Notes: generated by a model from the letters alone, not told the origin. A DNA stretch of 64,000 nucleotides from Thuidium tamariscinum (GCA_947034885.2 OX344757.2:5456001-5520000); one strand, 5' to 3'; counted from the first letter of the stretch, positions 10,561 to 22,250 are shown. Numbers and translations: made by a program.

Positions 10561-13236
10561 GTGAAGGTGACAAGGTGATCACAACAAGGCCAACTTTGCT
10601 TTACGTTGTATAATGTTGCTTAAGTGTATCAATGGGCAATATTTTAGGCTATACAAGAAACAAATTGAGCTAAACTTCTCTATAAATTTGAACTTTGCAA
10701 CACAAATATAGCTTGCGTATTTTATCATGCAAGGAAAAAAACAAGAAGATTGCCTATTCAACAAACCTTTAATAATTGTATTTAATTTCAAACATGAATG
10801 CTCAAGGGATTGTGAAGGTCCTTCAAAGATTACCATTTAGGTTGGTATGTCATTGAAGGGCTTATTTGGTGTATATACAAGTTCATTGACCACTTGGAGG
10901 GGGGGGGGGCACTATGTGAAATATATGAAGGAATAGGTGTGTACAATGAGTATTTTTTAGGGGGGTATTATATTCTTAAAAAAAATTTAGGCATGCTATC
11001 ATTATCTAATTTTCTTCTTTGTGGCATTAAATAGGAGGCTTGTATTACTTATAATTTTCAAATGCCATGAATAAACCATATGCTATAGTAATTCATATTT
11101 TATTTTCCAATACATTCTTTACTACATTCTTTTCTTATACTAATTCTTTTAAACTACCTTCACACGTACAACAACGACAAAATTATAAAGGAGACCATGA
11201 ACCCTAAAGTAGAGAAAGACTCAACCAATGGCTCAAAACAAGGTAAGTTATGACAAACTTGAAGTTATAGGAAGAAAATTAGTCACATTTGAATTTTCTA
11301 TTTAGAGTGTGGTTGTGGATAATTGAAATAAAACAATGGGTGACAAATTGATTGATAGGCTAGCTATGAGAATGTTAGATTTTTCCAAGCACTAAATCCA
11401 CTATAGCAATTGGGCTCCTCTACAAATCTTCATTCCATGCTTTAGACATTTTAGCAAGGCTTCACAAGTTTTGAATAAGGTATACATGACAGGTGAATGC
11501 ATCATGTGTTTCAATTAAGCAAAAACTAATTGCAATTTAAGCAAGTAGTAATGTATTTTTTGAATAGATATAGTAGAGAAGGGATATTGAAGAGGAAGTA
11601 AATAACTTAGGTGCAAAAGTGAAGAGAGATTTGTTCCAAAGTTCATATAAGATTGCTAAATACTAAGTTGAACCGCGAAATCACCACTCTCATAGCCAAT
11701 AGCATCCAACAAATGTCTTGTAATTTATTATTGTATATTAATTTATTGAACAATTGGAATATGCCACTCACAAGGTAGCCCTAGTTAGGACTTTCAGTGG
11801 AAAAAAAGAATATATAGGGCGATATTCTAGGCCTAATTTTTTGCTAATGGGGCCTATTTTTCTATAGCCTAGAGTACTTTGAAGACAAGTAATGGAATTT
11901 CTATATCCTATATAATATAAAAATAAAATATGATTTTTATCTCTTTTTGGGGGGGCACCCTATCATTTGATCACATGTCAATGGCTACTCCTACCACTCA
12001 CTAATCACTACCCCCAAAGATTGACCATTTTTGAAGCATGCATGTATTGCAACAATTGAATAGTGACAAAAGAAAAATCTAAAAACAAATAAATTTAGGT
12101 CTTGACTATTTGTAAAGTAAGATACTATATAATTATATGTCTAAATGGATTAAAAATTCAATACATAGTGCAACAACTACAAATTCATGGTTATTTGAAT
12201 GTAAATTAGGCCTTGCATCATTAGGTTGAATGAAAATTATACCAATATTAGAAATTGTCCACTTAGATTAAACCTTTGATGAAGCTTGCACAACTTATGT
12301 TTTTGTTTGTTTTCATTGATTGTTTCTATTGTGCCTTTTTGTCTTTGTAAATTGTTGATTTTGTACATGTTTTCTTGCAACAAATGGGAAAGTTTCAATT
12401 CTACTATAATATTGTACTTCTTTCAATCTCCCAAATTTTGTAGGTATGCTACAACTGTTTGAAACATAACCTTCTTGATGAATCTTTCAATTTATTTTGC
12501 ACTATGCAATGCAATTTTTCTTTAGAAGGCAACAAACAATATTTCTATGTAGTCGTTGTCATGTAAAACCACTTTTCACCAACATGAATGTCATTAAATA
12601 TATCAACAAAGTGTATTCATCAAGTGATCATAGAAAAACAAAAATCCAATTGAACCTTCTTATTATCTTCAATTAAAGTGAATTTTATCACATTTGTATC
12701 TTGTTTGATTACCCTTTTGATAATCCAATTATTTAGTATAGACTTGGATATATCCAATGTAGACTTGGCTGATGATTAAATGTTTGTGTATCCACGAAGG
12801 CCTTCTCTTTAGCTTTATAGTGCCAAAATGTATTAAAAAAATTTGGGCTAAAAAATGGCAAAAGATTATGAAGTTTTTTTGCCCCCAAAAATATGTATTA
12901 ATAAAAAAACCTTAGATGAATGGCCTGATTGTTGATGAAAATAGAAGTATATTCATATAATATGTGATAATGTGATATTTTCAATCCAATATGTGGGAGA
13001 ATGTTCAAATTCAAAGCACTACTACAACATTTTACATCACCTTTTTGGCACTTCCTAAATAATGGAAAATAAATTAATAAAAACAAAAATAAAAATGGTG
13101 TCAACATAGTGGAATTTGAACAATTTGTTGAAGACAAAGTTGTTGTTTCTTACACCCTAGTCTACCTTTTTGTTTGATGGTGCATTTGCTAGAATATTAG
13201 AAATTGCAAAAAACTTTGCAACTTTTTATATTCATT
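10561..13236. other. AT-rich intergenic DNA, no gene recognised
   Basis: No coding frame resembling a known family. A run of twelve G occurs near 10899-10910 and a shorter one near 10959. I found no repeat partner for this stretch within the window. Confidence 0.4.
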
Positions 13237-13490
13237 AGAGGAGATTTCAGCCCATAGAAGATTGCGAGTTCCCATTCAGTCCAAAACTATGGGAACTGCA
13301 GATCAACACCATGCTGATGTGGTTGGGTGACAACCACATCAATTTTTTTTTCAATTTTATGGGCCTAAATTTTTTTTTCATAATTATGTCAGCTGAATGC
13401 TGTCAGCCGTTTCTTCACTATTGTGGGAACAATAGGGGGAACTGGCTTAAAACGGGCTCTTAAAGATCCAGATTTCTTCTAATGCTTCCA
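13237..13490. mobile_element. MITE family K, copy 4
   Basis: GGAGATTTCAGCCCATAGAA, GAGTTCCCATTCAG, an AACTATGGGAACTGCAG motif, a core of T-runs, then GTGGGAACAATAGGGGGAAC and a right end mirroring the left. Slightly less AT-biased than the other copies; it also holds a short GTGGTTG...CAACCAC hairpin. Confidence 0.6.
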
Positions 13491-14135
13491 ACAATTTTGT
13501 GCATGCAAAGAACTCAAAAGGAACTAACTTACAGATACATTTTTTCAACTTCTTACCATTACTAAAATTTAAAAGAAATTCTACAATGTATTAACATTTT
13601 TTATATAATAGAGTCAATTGCAAAATGTGTACAATGAAATACCATGAGTTGGATTTTGAAAAAAATGTTGACAAAAGTTCTTTGAGTGCCCAAAATAGAT
13701 TTGATGAAGTTTAGTGTTGTATTTCATTTGTAGTATTCTTACTTAACCTTCTTCTCACATCTTATTTACAAACTAGAAAAACATTTGTAATCAACTTTAT
13801 TAACTCTCTTAAATGGCAATTTCATCACCCAATGTCATTTTGTTAAACATTCAAATGGGACCAAAAAAATTGACTTGAGCTTCAATACATTGGAGATTAA
13901 GGTAAAAATGCAAAATTGTAAAATACATGAGAGATGAATGGAAACCACTAAATTTATGACACAATATTTATAGGCAATGGAATGCACTACAAAGAAGCAA
14001 TGGGATGCCTAAAAAGGTGGCAAGATATTGAAGGAGATACATGGAAGCAATTGGAAATTCATCCATGACATTGTGCTTCTACATTATTTATCAACCTTTT
14101 GATCTTTCATTGATTGCATTTAATAGCCATAGTTG
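13491..14135. other. No recognisable feature
   Basis: AT-rich spacer between transposon copies with no coding or repeat signal that I could support. Confidence 0.4.
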
Positions 14136-14864
14136 GGTTGTTGCAAGAAACACTTGAAGAATTTGGCTCAAAACAACCATTGTACTCAAATATTACAACT
14201 TTTGGAATAAATTTTTTTAAATTAAAAGAAATATGGATCATTTGTAAAGCAATCAAAAAAGTATATGTATGAAACTATCGAGCTTACAAAAATTTATTCC
14301 TAAAAGTTATGTACAATCAAAGACAAATAGAAATACCAAGAAAATAGACATTTTGATATTTGATTTTTTAGTAAGAGAATTTTAAAAGTTCTTTACCAAA
14401 AACCATTTTTCCTAACTTGAAGATGACTCTTTTCAGCCATTTTCATCTTTAGCAAAATAAAATATTATTCTCTATACTTGTGCAAAGGTAGTATATTTTG
14501 AACATATATAAAAGGTAAAAAGTTTATTATTTTTAGAGAGTCCTTTGTGAATCATATAAATTTTATAGAAATTTGTATTTTATAATTTTAAGCTTCAAAT
14601 TTGCATTTCTAGGTAAAAAATAGTAGTATGCAAGTATGCATTCCCAAAAATGGCCAAGGTAGATACTCAATTGGAATCTATTTAAAAATAGTAAAATATT
14701 TTTTGAAAAATCCCAAAAAATACTCGACATTTTTAAGTGTTATATATAACTTTAGTTAAGTTTTTATAGGAAATAAATAATCAATGCAAGAGCAATTATG
14801 AGCAAAAAAACACCTATTTAAGGTGAAGGGGACTAAAAAAGGACAAGAGTTTTGTACAATCACC
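14136..14864 (+). mobile_element. TIR element family N, copy 2 (729 bp)
   Basis: Begins GGTTGTTGCAAGAAACACTT and ends GTACAATCACC, collinear with the copy at 3826-4552 (shared TTGGCTCAAAA, TGGCCAAGGTAGA and GGGGACTAAAAAAGGAC blocks). No clear target duplication remains. Confidence 0.7.
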
Positions 14865-16690
14865 TATCAACTTGTTTGCACCTCTAAGGATACATTGGAC
14901 ATTCAGTATAGAATTATTTAATGATAACATGCATTAAAATTTAAAAAATTGTGTTAAATATTTTGAATTATCATATTAATTTCAAAGGAATCTAGCATCT
15001 TAACGCACCCTAATTATACAAATATTCATCCATCCATGTGTTGGTGTATTCTTTACAATATATTATGAACATAAAATTGGTAGATTAATATAATAGAACA
15101 TACTAAAATCTTTTTCAAAGTGTTTTGAAATTGAATATTTTTCTTTTAACCTACAAAGAATGTTTAGGACATTTTTTGCCCTTTAAGTGGTCAATTAGGC
15201 TTTTGCATATCAAAGAATGTATGTTTTCATCCAATTTTGTATGTACAACTTCATTTATACTATAATTACATCTTTGAGCTAAATTCAAGGTATTTTAGCT
15301 TTTTAAAACAATTTTATATGGAGTAGTTTATTTTATATGTATATAGACTTGTAGTATATTTTTAATAGTAGTATTTTATATGTATATAGACTTTGTAGTA
15401 TATTTTTAATAGTAGTATTTTAAATGTATATAGACTTTGTAGTATATTTTTAATAGTAGTATTTTATATGTATATAGACTTTGTAGTATATTTTTAATAG
15501 TATGAATGGTTTTCCACTCAAATCTTATTTTGAAAATCATAAAAGTTTCTTTTGCTTTTGAGCAAACAAAAATAATGAAATTTTTGAAGTGTTGTTTCTA
15601 CACCCTTCAATAAATTTGAAAAATTCCTTAAAATAAACATTTTAGTAGAATTTGAAGTTGAGGATCTATTAACACAATTTTGAATATTGAATGACTTAGA
15701 AATTTCTTTATAACTACAATGCTCTACATTGCAACTTCTTTCTACTCTAAAAGTTTCAAAAAATTTGAACTTGATTTGCTTAATGTGAATTTTCAGCAAT
15801 TTTCTTTGAAAGTTCATGGTCATTTGAAATTACCACAAAAGAAATTTGAAAATTTTATGACAAATATTAGAAATGTGATTTCATCTTCAAAAAACAAATA
15901 AAAATTTTCTTATTAATACAAAAGAAATAGAAAATTTAAACTAAGAGACTTTTAAGTTTGACTATACAATCATAGGCTTCATCCTTTAGAGGTTAAATGC
16001 TAAATTCACTAGTAGATTGGTGGTTTTTGAATACCAGAGTAGTTCCAACAACAACCTTAGACACTATGCTCTATCCATAATATTGTATAATTAGGCAATA
16101 GTCTTTCCCATATTCAATTAGTATAACTTACAACTTTCTTATACCTAAAGGTTGGACATCACTTCCTTTTGAAGCCAATTACAAAAAAATTAAGTTCTTT
16201 ATAGGCTTAAAATCACACTCAATTACTCAATAGAATAAGATTATATTGGGGGGTCAATTCTCTTATGTGCATGTGCCTTGAAGCAACAAGAAGCATGATT
16301 GTTCCAATTAAACCTAGAAAATCTCAACCCCTTTGTTTTCAAGGCCTTTTTACACAAAGAATCTAGGCCAATTTTCCTTGAGTCTATTCGTACAAAATCC
16401 AATGGATCTAATTTGTTGAAAAAATTATATTTCATTAAAAAATTATAATATGACATTGGCCCTCAAGACAAGAATGGGTCTTTCATTTTTAGTACATTCA
16501 TTGAGCTTGGGCTATATAAAGTCTAGTCTTATTTGAATAAAAAATTCATTCCACTAAGTTGGCTTGACTTATAGGTGTAACAAGGTTCAAACTAGTTCCG
16601 TCCTTTTGTGATTTTGTCCAATCACAAGTGAAGATATTGGACCTCTTACACAAAAAATTGGCCTAGCTTTTAAGTATAAAGTGGCCTTTA
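14865..16690. other. AT-rich intergenic DNA
   Basis: No supported gene. It includes the 44-bp tandem array at 15318-15508. A CTATATAAAG motif near 16512 resembles a TATA box, but nothing downstream supports a gene. Confidence 0.4.
15318..15508 (+). repeat. Minisatellite, 44-bp unit, about four copies
   Basis: The unit TTTATATGTATATAGACTTT plus GTAGTATATTTTTAATAGTA and GTAT repeats four times with only one or two differences. The first unit is one base shorter. High identity implies recent amplification. Confidence 0.9.
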
Positions 16691-17104
16691 AGGTAGAACC
16701 ACTTGTATCCAATCACTTAAATAATTCAATAATAGATCATAAGGGCTATGAGGCTATGCAAATCTTTCCTATGTAGAAAGATAGGAAATATAGAGATTGC
16801 AATTTTTCTTAATTTTATTTCCAAAACTGAAATTACTATGATTTTTCTAAAACAAATAGTGTTTTGAATGTCTAGAGCCTTCTAATTGAGATCATAGCCA
16901 AGACTACTTTTCTACTTGGTACTACTTCACACTTTATGACACTTTGGAACATGTGTCATGACTTTATTTATTTAGTCCCAACCTTAAAATAGGAAAAAAG
17001 TATATTCTAAGTTTTGATTGGAAATCTCTTCTAGCTTTGGTTGGAAATCGCCACATCCTATAAGTTGGGTATGGATCCCCAGTCGAGGATAGATGGCTCT
17101 ACCT
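16691..17104 (-). mobile_element. MITE family A, copy 2 (inverted)
   Basis: Ends AGGTAGAACCACTT and GGCTCTACCT, TA on both sides (16689-16690, 17105-17106). At 16711-16720 it keeps the sequence AATCACTTAA uninterrupted, which is the site occupied by an insertion in copy 6 (58761-59486). Its right end abuts TTAA element C1. Confidence 0.85.
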
Positions 17105-17107
17105 TAA

Positions 17108-18343
17108 CCCCTCACCGCCCAAGAGGACCAAAAGTGTCCATGCAGTTAGACTCAAAGTGTTGTAACTTTTGCATCCAATGTCCAAATTCATTGAAACTTG
17201 TTGGAAAAGTTGCGCATTTTAATCTAGTTTTTATGGAAGAAATTTCAAATCAATAAAAGACATATTGAGTTTTTGAGAGCCATTCAAAGTTCACAGGTTC
17301 ATTTAGATGCAGCACACTGCATTGTGATGGCTACAACTTTGGGGGATTGTATCTTTTTTATAAAATCTTTTTTTTTGATAAAATTTATTGTGTTTTGTTC
17401 CTCTCAAGGTCTAGTTATTGTGCTAAAATTTTGATGCCAATCCAAGTTGTTTTGAATGTTTGGGAGCAATTCGAAGTTCAAAATCCAGACATTTTTGCAT
17501 TTCAGTCAACTTTGGCGGCTCGTAACTTCTTCATACATGATTGCTTTTCAATAATATTTGTTGGAAAAGTTTCACTTACTAAGGTAGGTACACCCAAAAG
17601 CGCCACTTATTCATACTGAGCCTAGTTCCTGCTATCAATTAGTTCAAATTTTTATGTAGTCTTATTGGCAAGTAAAATCATGTTCCAACACACCAAAGAA
17701 CGTAGGATTTGGATACCGTATGCAAAAGTTATTAACAGTCAAAGTCTGTTTCTGAAAGCGCCATCTACAGTCTGTGAACATGATTGATTTCGGAAATGTA
17801 TGTGCACTGTAGATGGCGCTTTTAGGAACAGGGCGCTTTTGGGTGTACCTACCTTAATCTATTTTGTGTGGCTAAAATTTCAGATCCATCTAAGACGTTT
17901 TGAGTGACTGAGAAGCATTTTGGTAGAAGGAGCTTCAGCCACAGTTGTGATTTTTTCATCTTTTTTCATTGGTTTTTGACATTTCAAATCCATTTTTCAA
18001 AGGAAATGAGTGATTTTTATGAATTTCTTTTCCACCGAAGTGTTTATATTATGGTTTTGAATCACTTTGTAGTTTAATGTTTTTTCATTGGAGTTGGTTT
18101 AGAAATCCAATTTCACCTCCAAATGTGTTTTTAAGAAAATTTCAGCACCTTTTTTTAACACTAAAACATTATAATCTTTCAATCTATACGGTCAAATGAC
18201 CCAAAATTTGTTCCACACCATCTAAAAGATGCACACTACAAGATTGTACGGTTGAGATCTTCATACCTTACTCTAATTTTAAATTTTCAGACTTGCAAAG
18301 GCATGCAGTTTTTAAGCATGGTTGAACCTTGGGCGGTGAGGGG
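17108..18343 (+). mobile_element. TTAA-flanked, piggyBac-like element, family C copy 1
   Basis: Ends are perfect 16-bp inverted repeats, CCCCTCACCGCCCAAG and CTTGGGCGGTGAGGGG, immediately flanked by TTAA (17104-17107, 18344-18347). TTAA duplication plus CCC termini is the signature of piggyBac-superfamily transposons. Without the nested MITE (17582-17854 and its TA) the element is about 961 bp, matching the 969-bp relatives at 19589 and 20834. It has no transposase frame, so it is non-autonomous. Internal blocks such as GTAACTTTTGCATCC and TTGTTGGAAAAGTTGCGCA are shared with the other copies. Confidence 0.75.
17582..17854. mobile_element. MITE family B, copy 1 (273 bp, nested in C1)
   Basis: Inverted termini begin AGGTAGGTACACCCAAAAGC and are mirrored exactly at the right end; TA flanks both sides (17580-17581, 17855-17856). 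The related C-family copy at 19589-20557 is uninterrupted at this position. The first five terminal bases match family A, suggesting a shared transposase. Confidence 0.85.
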
Positions 18344-18347
18344 TTAA

Positions 18348-18662
18348 TGGATACCTAGTTGTATGGGAAGAATTTATCAATAAATTCAAAAATTTAGGTT
18401 GGCTAAAGAGCCATCAGTAAGACAATTTAGTTCAATATATAAGTCCCCCTACCTAAGGATGCAAGACAAGCTCCAATCTAGTGTCTCATTAGAGAATTAC
18501 ATACCATCTCAATGCTATGGCACGATTCCTTGGTGTCCAAAAGGCCCCCCATTGATCAAGCTCAAGTGGTCCCCAATAAGCCACTCCACAAGTGCAAGTA
18601 AGAAAAAAAAAGCCCCCGTACTCTGTACTTGATTAATTTACTTTGCATTCATTTACCAACTA
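18348..18662. other. Spacer between nested elements
   Basis: No repeat partner and no convincing coding frame. It separates the TTAA element C1 from MITE A copy 3. Confidence 0.4.
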
Positions 18663-19083
18663 AGGTAGAACCACCTATTCTCGACCAAAGACCCATACTC
18701 AACTTGTAGGATGCAGTTATTTCCAACCAAGGCTAGAAGAGATTTCTAATCAAAGTTTGGAATGTACTTTTTTCCCATTTCCAAAGTTGGGACTAATAAA
18801 GTCATGACACATGTCCCAAAGTGTCATAAAGTGTGCGGGAAGTGTACCAAGTAGAAAAGTAGTCCCAGCTATGATCCAAATTGGAAAACTCTAGACATTG
18901 GCTATGGGTTCAAAGCACTTTTTGGCTTCCGAAAATCATAGGAATTTCAGTTTTGAGGATACAATTATGAAAAATTTGCAATCCCCACATTTCCTCTCTA
19001 CATGGGAAAAATTTGCTTAGCCTCATATTCCTCATGAACCGTTCCAAAATTGCTTAAGTGATTGGGTATAGGTGGTTCTACCT
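18663..19083 (+). mobile_element. MITE family A, copy 3 (421 bp)
   Basis: Both termini intact (AGGTAGAACCACCTA and its mirror) with TA duplications at 18661-18662 and 19084-19085. Same orientation as copy 1 and visibly close to it. Confidence 0.87.
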
Positions 19084-19402
19084 TAATTTGGGGCCTTCTG
19101 TTGATTGGAAATATGAATTTAGAATTAGCAAATTTTATCATGCATGGAAAATAAAAAGTTTTCAACGTTTTCCCAAGTGCCCAAGCGAGGGAGTCAGTTC
19201 ACCGGGGCCCAGAATCCGTAGGAGCTTGTACGGGACCCCAAATCCTGATGACCTGACACCTTCATCATCCATGCCGCGGTCGGTGTTTCCTTTCCAACAG
19301 AAAAATCAAAGTGGAGATCTCTGCATCCTCAGTCAGTCCCACATAAACGAGATATTTTACCTTCACTTAAGCTGCCGCTTTCCCTTCCCGAAGGTATTAT
19401 TA

Positions 19403-19541
19403 GGGACGTTTCACACCATGGCCATCCAAGTCGAGAGGCTGTCGATTTCACCAATCAGATTTGAGAAACCATGATTTTCACCAATCAGATTTGAGAAAAT
19501 CATGGCCTCTCGACTTGGACGGCCATAGTGTGAAACACCCC
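19403..19541. mobile_element. Tourist-like (PIF/Harbinger) MITE, copy 1 (139 bp)
   Basis: Foldback with ends GGGACGTTTCACACCATGG and its mirror CATAGTGTGAAACACCCC, flanked by TTA. The duplicated segment at 20714-20833 has GTATTATTAATGTGGG without the element, whereas here TTA is repeated on both sides, proving a 3-bp TTA target duplication. A GGG(G)TGTTTC terminus with TTA target is typical of Tourist MITEs. Copy 2, also 139 bp, is at 45937. Confidence 0.9.
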
Positions 19542-19588
19542 TTAATGTGGGCATCTTGCAATTGAAGGTATCCATTGACTGAACTTAA

Positions 19589-20557
19589 CCCCAAAATGAC
19601 AAAGAGGACAAAAAGTGTCCTCAGAGAGTTTCAAGTCCAATTCAAAGTGCCGTAACTTTTGCATCCAAGGTCCAAATTCAATGGAACTTGTTGGAAAAGT
19701 TGCGCAATCTCTTCTAGTTTGTGTGGTAAAATTTTCAAATCAATAAAAGTTATAATGAAATTTTGGTAGCCAATCAAACTTTACAGCTCAATTTGATTTC
19801 ACCAAACTACATTTTAGGGTTGCAACTTCGGGGGCTTGTATCTACTTCATCTAATGTTTGTTTTCAGTAAAATTTGATGGGTTTTGTTCCCCTTGAAGTC
19901 TGCTTATTGTGGTAAAATTTTCATATCAATACAAGTTGTTTTAAATGTTTTGGAGCCATTCAAAGTTCAACATCCTGCCATTATTCGAGTACAGTGAACT
20001 TTGGCATGTAGTTTCTTCTTCATACAAAGGCCATTTTCAATCATTCTTTTTGGAAAAGTTGCGCATAATAGTCTTGTTTGTGTGGCTAAAATTTCATGCT
20101 AATCCAAGAATTAATGAGTGGCTGAGAAGCATTCTAGTAGAAGGAGGTTCTACTTTAGATGTGTTTTTTGCAATTTTTCTTGCTGATTTTTGACATTTCA
20201 AAGTCGTTTTGTAGACACAATGAGTCAATTGAATGAAATTTTTTTTCACCAATGTGTTTGTATACTAGTTTTGAATCATTTTATAGTATAAAGTTTTTTC
20301 ATTTGAGTAGGTTTAGAAATCAGATTTCACCTCCAAATGTGTTTTTGGGAAAATTTCAGCATCCATTTTCAACATTAAAACATTATGATCTTGCAATCTA
20401 TGCGGTCAAATGACTTCAAATTTTGTACATGTCATCTACAACATGTAAATTACAAGATTGTACGGTTGAGATTTGAATAACATGAAGACATTCAAATCCA
20501 TAAAGCTTCAAAAGTAATGATGTTTTTGAACCCTGAAAATTGAATGTCACTTTGGGG
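19589..20557 (+). mobile_element. TTAA-flanked, piggyBac-like element, family C2 (969 bp)
   Basis: Termini CCCCAAAATGACA and TGTCACTTTGGGG, flanked by TTAA at 19585-19588 and 20558-20561. Its ends differ from C1 but the interior is clearly homologous (GTAACTTTTGCATCCAAGG, CCAAATTCA, GGCTAAAATTTCATG). It inserted exactly at the TTAA that flanks the neighbouring partial element C3; the duplicated junction at 20830-20833 keeps the unoccupied form. Confidence 0.75.
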
Positions 20558-20561
20558 TTAA

Positions 20562-20713
20562 CCCTTCACCACCCAAGGCCTAACCATGTCAAAAACAACC
20601 TTGCTTTTCAAGTTTTATAAGTCTAAATGTGAGTAAGGTATGAAAATGTGAACTGTACAATCTAGTAGTGAGCATGTTGTAGATGGTGTACATCAAATTT
20701 GGAGTCATTTGAG
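20562..20713 (-). mobile_element. Family C element fragment (C3)
   Basis: Begins CCCTTCACCACCCAAGGCC directly after TTAA and runs inward as the terminal 152 bp of the element at 20834-21802, then stops abruptly at AGTCCCACAT, where a second copy of the flanking sequence begins. It is a truncated end created by tandem duplication. Confidence 0.75.
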
Positions 20714-20833
20714 AGTCCCACATAAATGAGAGATATTTTACCTTCACTTAAGTTGCCCTCATCCCTCCCTTCTTCTGAAGGTATTATTAATGTGGGCATC
20801 TTACAACTAAAAGTGTCCACTAACTGAATTTAA
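20714..20833 (+). repeat. Duplicated flank (second copy of 19335-19588)
   Basis: AGTCCCACATAAATGAG through CTGAATTTAA repeats 19335-19588 but lacks the Tourist MITE. It joins the C-type terminus directly, as the first copy did before C2 inserted. This gives a tandem duplication of about 270 bp of flank plus element end. Confidence 0.8.
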
Positions 20834-21802
20834 CCCCTCAACGCCCAAGGCCTAACCATATCGAAAAACAACCTTGCTTTTCAAGTTTTATAAGTCCAAA
20901 TGTGAGTAAGGTATGAAAATGTGAACTATACAATTATTGTAGTGTGCATGTTGTAGATGGTGTAAATCAAATTTGAAGTCATTTGACCGTATAGATTGAA
21001 AGTGTATAATTCTTAGTGTTGAAAAAAGATGCTGAAATTTTCCTACAAACACATTTCAAGGTGAAATTTGAATTCTGAACCTACTCAAATGAAAAAACTT
21101 TAAATTGCAAAGTCATTCAAAACAAAAAGGAAAACACTTCGGTAAAAAAAATCATTCAATTGACTCATTATATTTGCAAAATTGTTTCGAAATGTCAAAA
21201 GATAATGATAAAAGTAGCAAAAAAAAACATCTATGACTGAACCTACCTTTACTAAAATGCTTCTCAATCAATCATAACTTCTTTGATTGATAAGAATTTT
21301 TACCACAAAAACTAGACTTGCATGTGCAACTTTTCCAACAAAACTACTAAAAACAAATCCTATCTAAAGAAGTTATAAGCCGATGAAGTTCATTGTAATA
21401 CAAAAATATCTGGATTTTGAACTTCAAATTACTTCCAAGCATTCAAAACAACATGAATTGATATGAAATTTTTTATCACAATAAGGAGACTTTATGGGGA
21501 ACAAAATTCAAATTTTTTTAATTGAAAACTAACATTTAATGAAAAAGATATAAGCCCCCCAAGTTGCAGCCATTTCAATACAATGTGGTGAACTCAAATT
21601 GAACTTACAAACTTCAAATGGCTTTCAAAAACTCAGTACATCTTGGATAGATCTAAAAAATTACCACAAAAACTAGACTAGTATGCACAACTTTCCCAAC
21701 AAGTTTTATTGAATTTGGACATTGCATGCAAAAGTAACAACACTTTGAAGTTGGCTGGTAGACCGTGTGAGGACACTTTCAGTCCCCTTGGGCGGTGAGG
21801 GG
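20834..21802 (-). mobile_element. TTAA-flanked, piggyBac-like element, family C copy 4 (969 bp)
   Basis: Termini CCCCTCAACGCCCAAGG and CTTGGGCGGTGAGGGG, TTAA at 20830-20833 and 21803-21806. It is inverted relative to C1 and uninterrupted, so it serves as the reference length. No coding capacity. Confidence 0.75.
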
Positions 21803-21806
21803 TTAA

Positions 21807-22152
21807 TGGAAGTGAGTAACTTAAAAAATTGGTTACTGAGAATTCCAAATCATAAGTTACTAAGATTCAAAAAATTTACAATTTCAAAAAATGGTAACTG
21901 AGAATTCAAAGCAAGTGCATGGCTCAGCCATTCAATTCAAGGAGACAGGGTGAGTCTGTTTGCCCCATCCATCCATTGTGGGAATGAAGGTTAGGGAAAA
22001 TAGTTAAAAGCAGGTCAGGCTTATTTAGCCATTTCTTTGTTTAAGTTAGGGTGCAAAATCTGCAACAAGGTGGTGAGAGGCTGATTCTGCCAAGTTTGTC
22101 GATTCTATCAATTGTTTTGCCAACTCTGGAGGTGGTGAGGCCTATTTTTAAC
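21807..22152. other. Spacer, no gene recognised
   Basis: Contains a loose repeat of GGTTACTGAGAATTC (about 21830 and 21894). The rest is more GC-balanced than the surroundings and may be relict single-copy DNA. Confidence 0.4.
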
Positions 22153-22250
22153 CCTTGAGAGCAGGCAACTCCTTGTGCATTTTGCCATGCGCCCGGTTAC
22201 AAGTCTCACCTTGCATGGCAAAATGCTCAGGGAGTTGCCCATTCTCTAGG
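22153..22250. repeat. 98-bp hairpin with arms of about 37 bp
   Basis: The left arm CCTTGAGAGCAGGCAACTCC, continuing to GCATTTTGCCATGC, pairs with the right arm ending in CTCTAGG with few mismatches. The loop is about 22 bases. It could be a short MITE or a microRNA-precursor-like fold. It abuts MITE A copy 4. Confidence 0.7.

Noticed and set aside
19058-19474. 138-codon frame
   Set aside because: It runs from MITE A into spacer and the Tourist MITE, so it crosses unrelated mobile elements.
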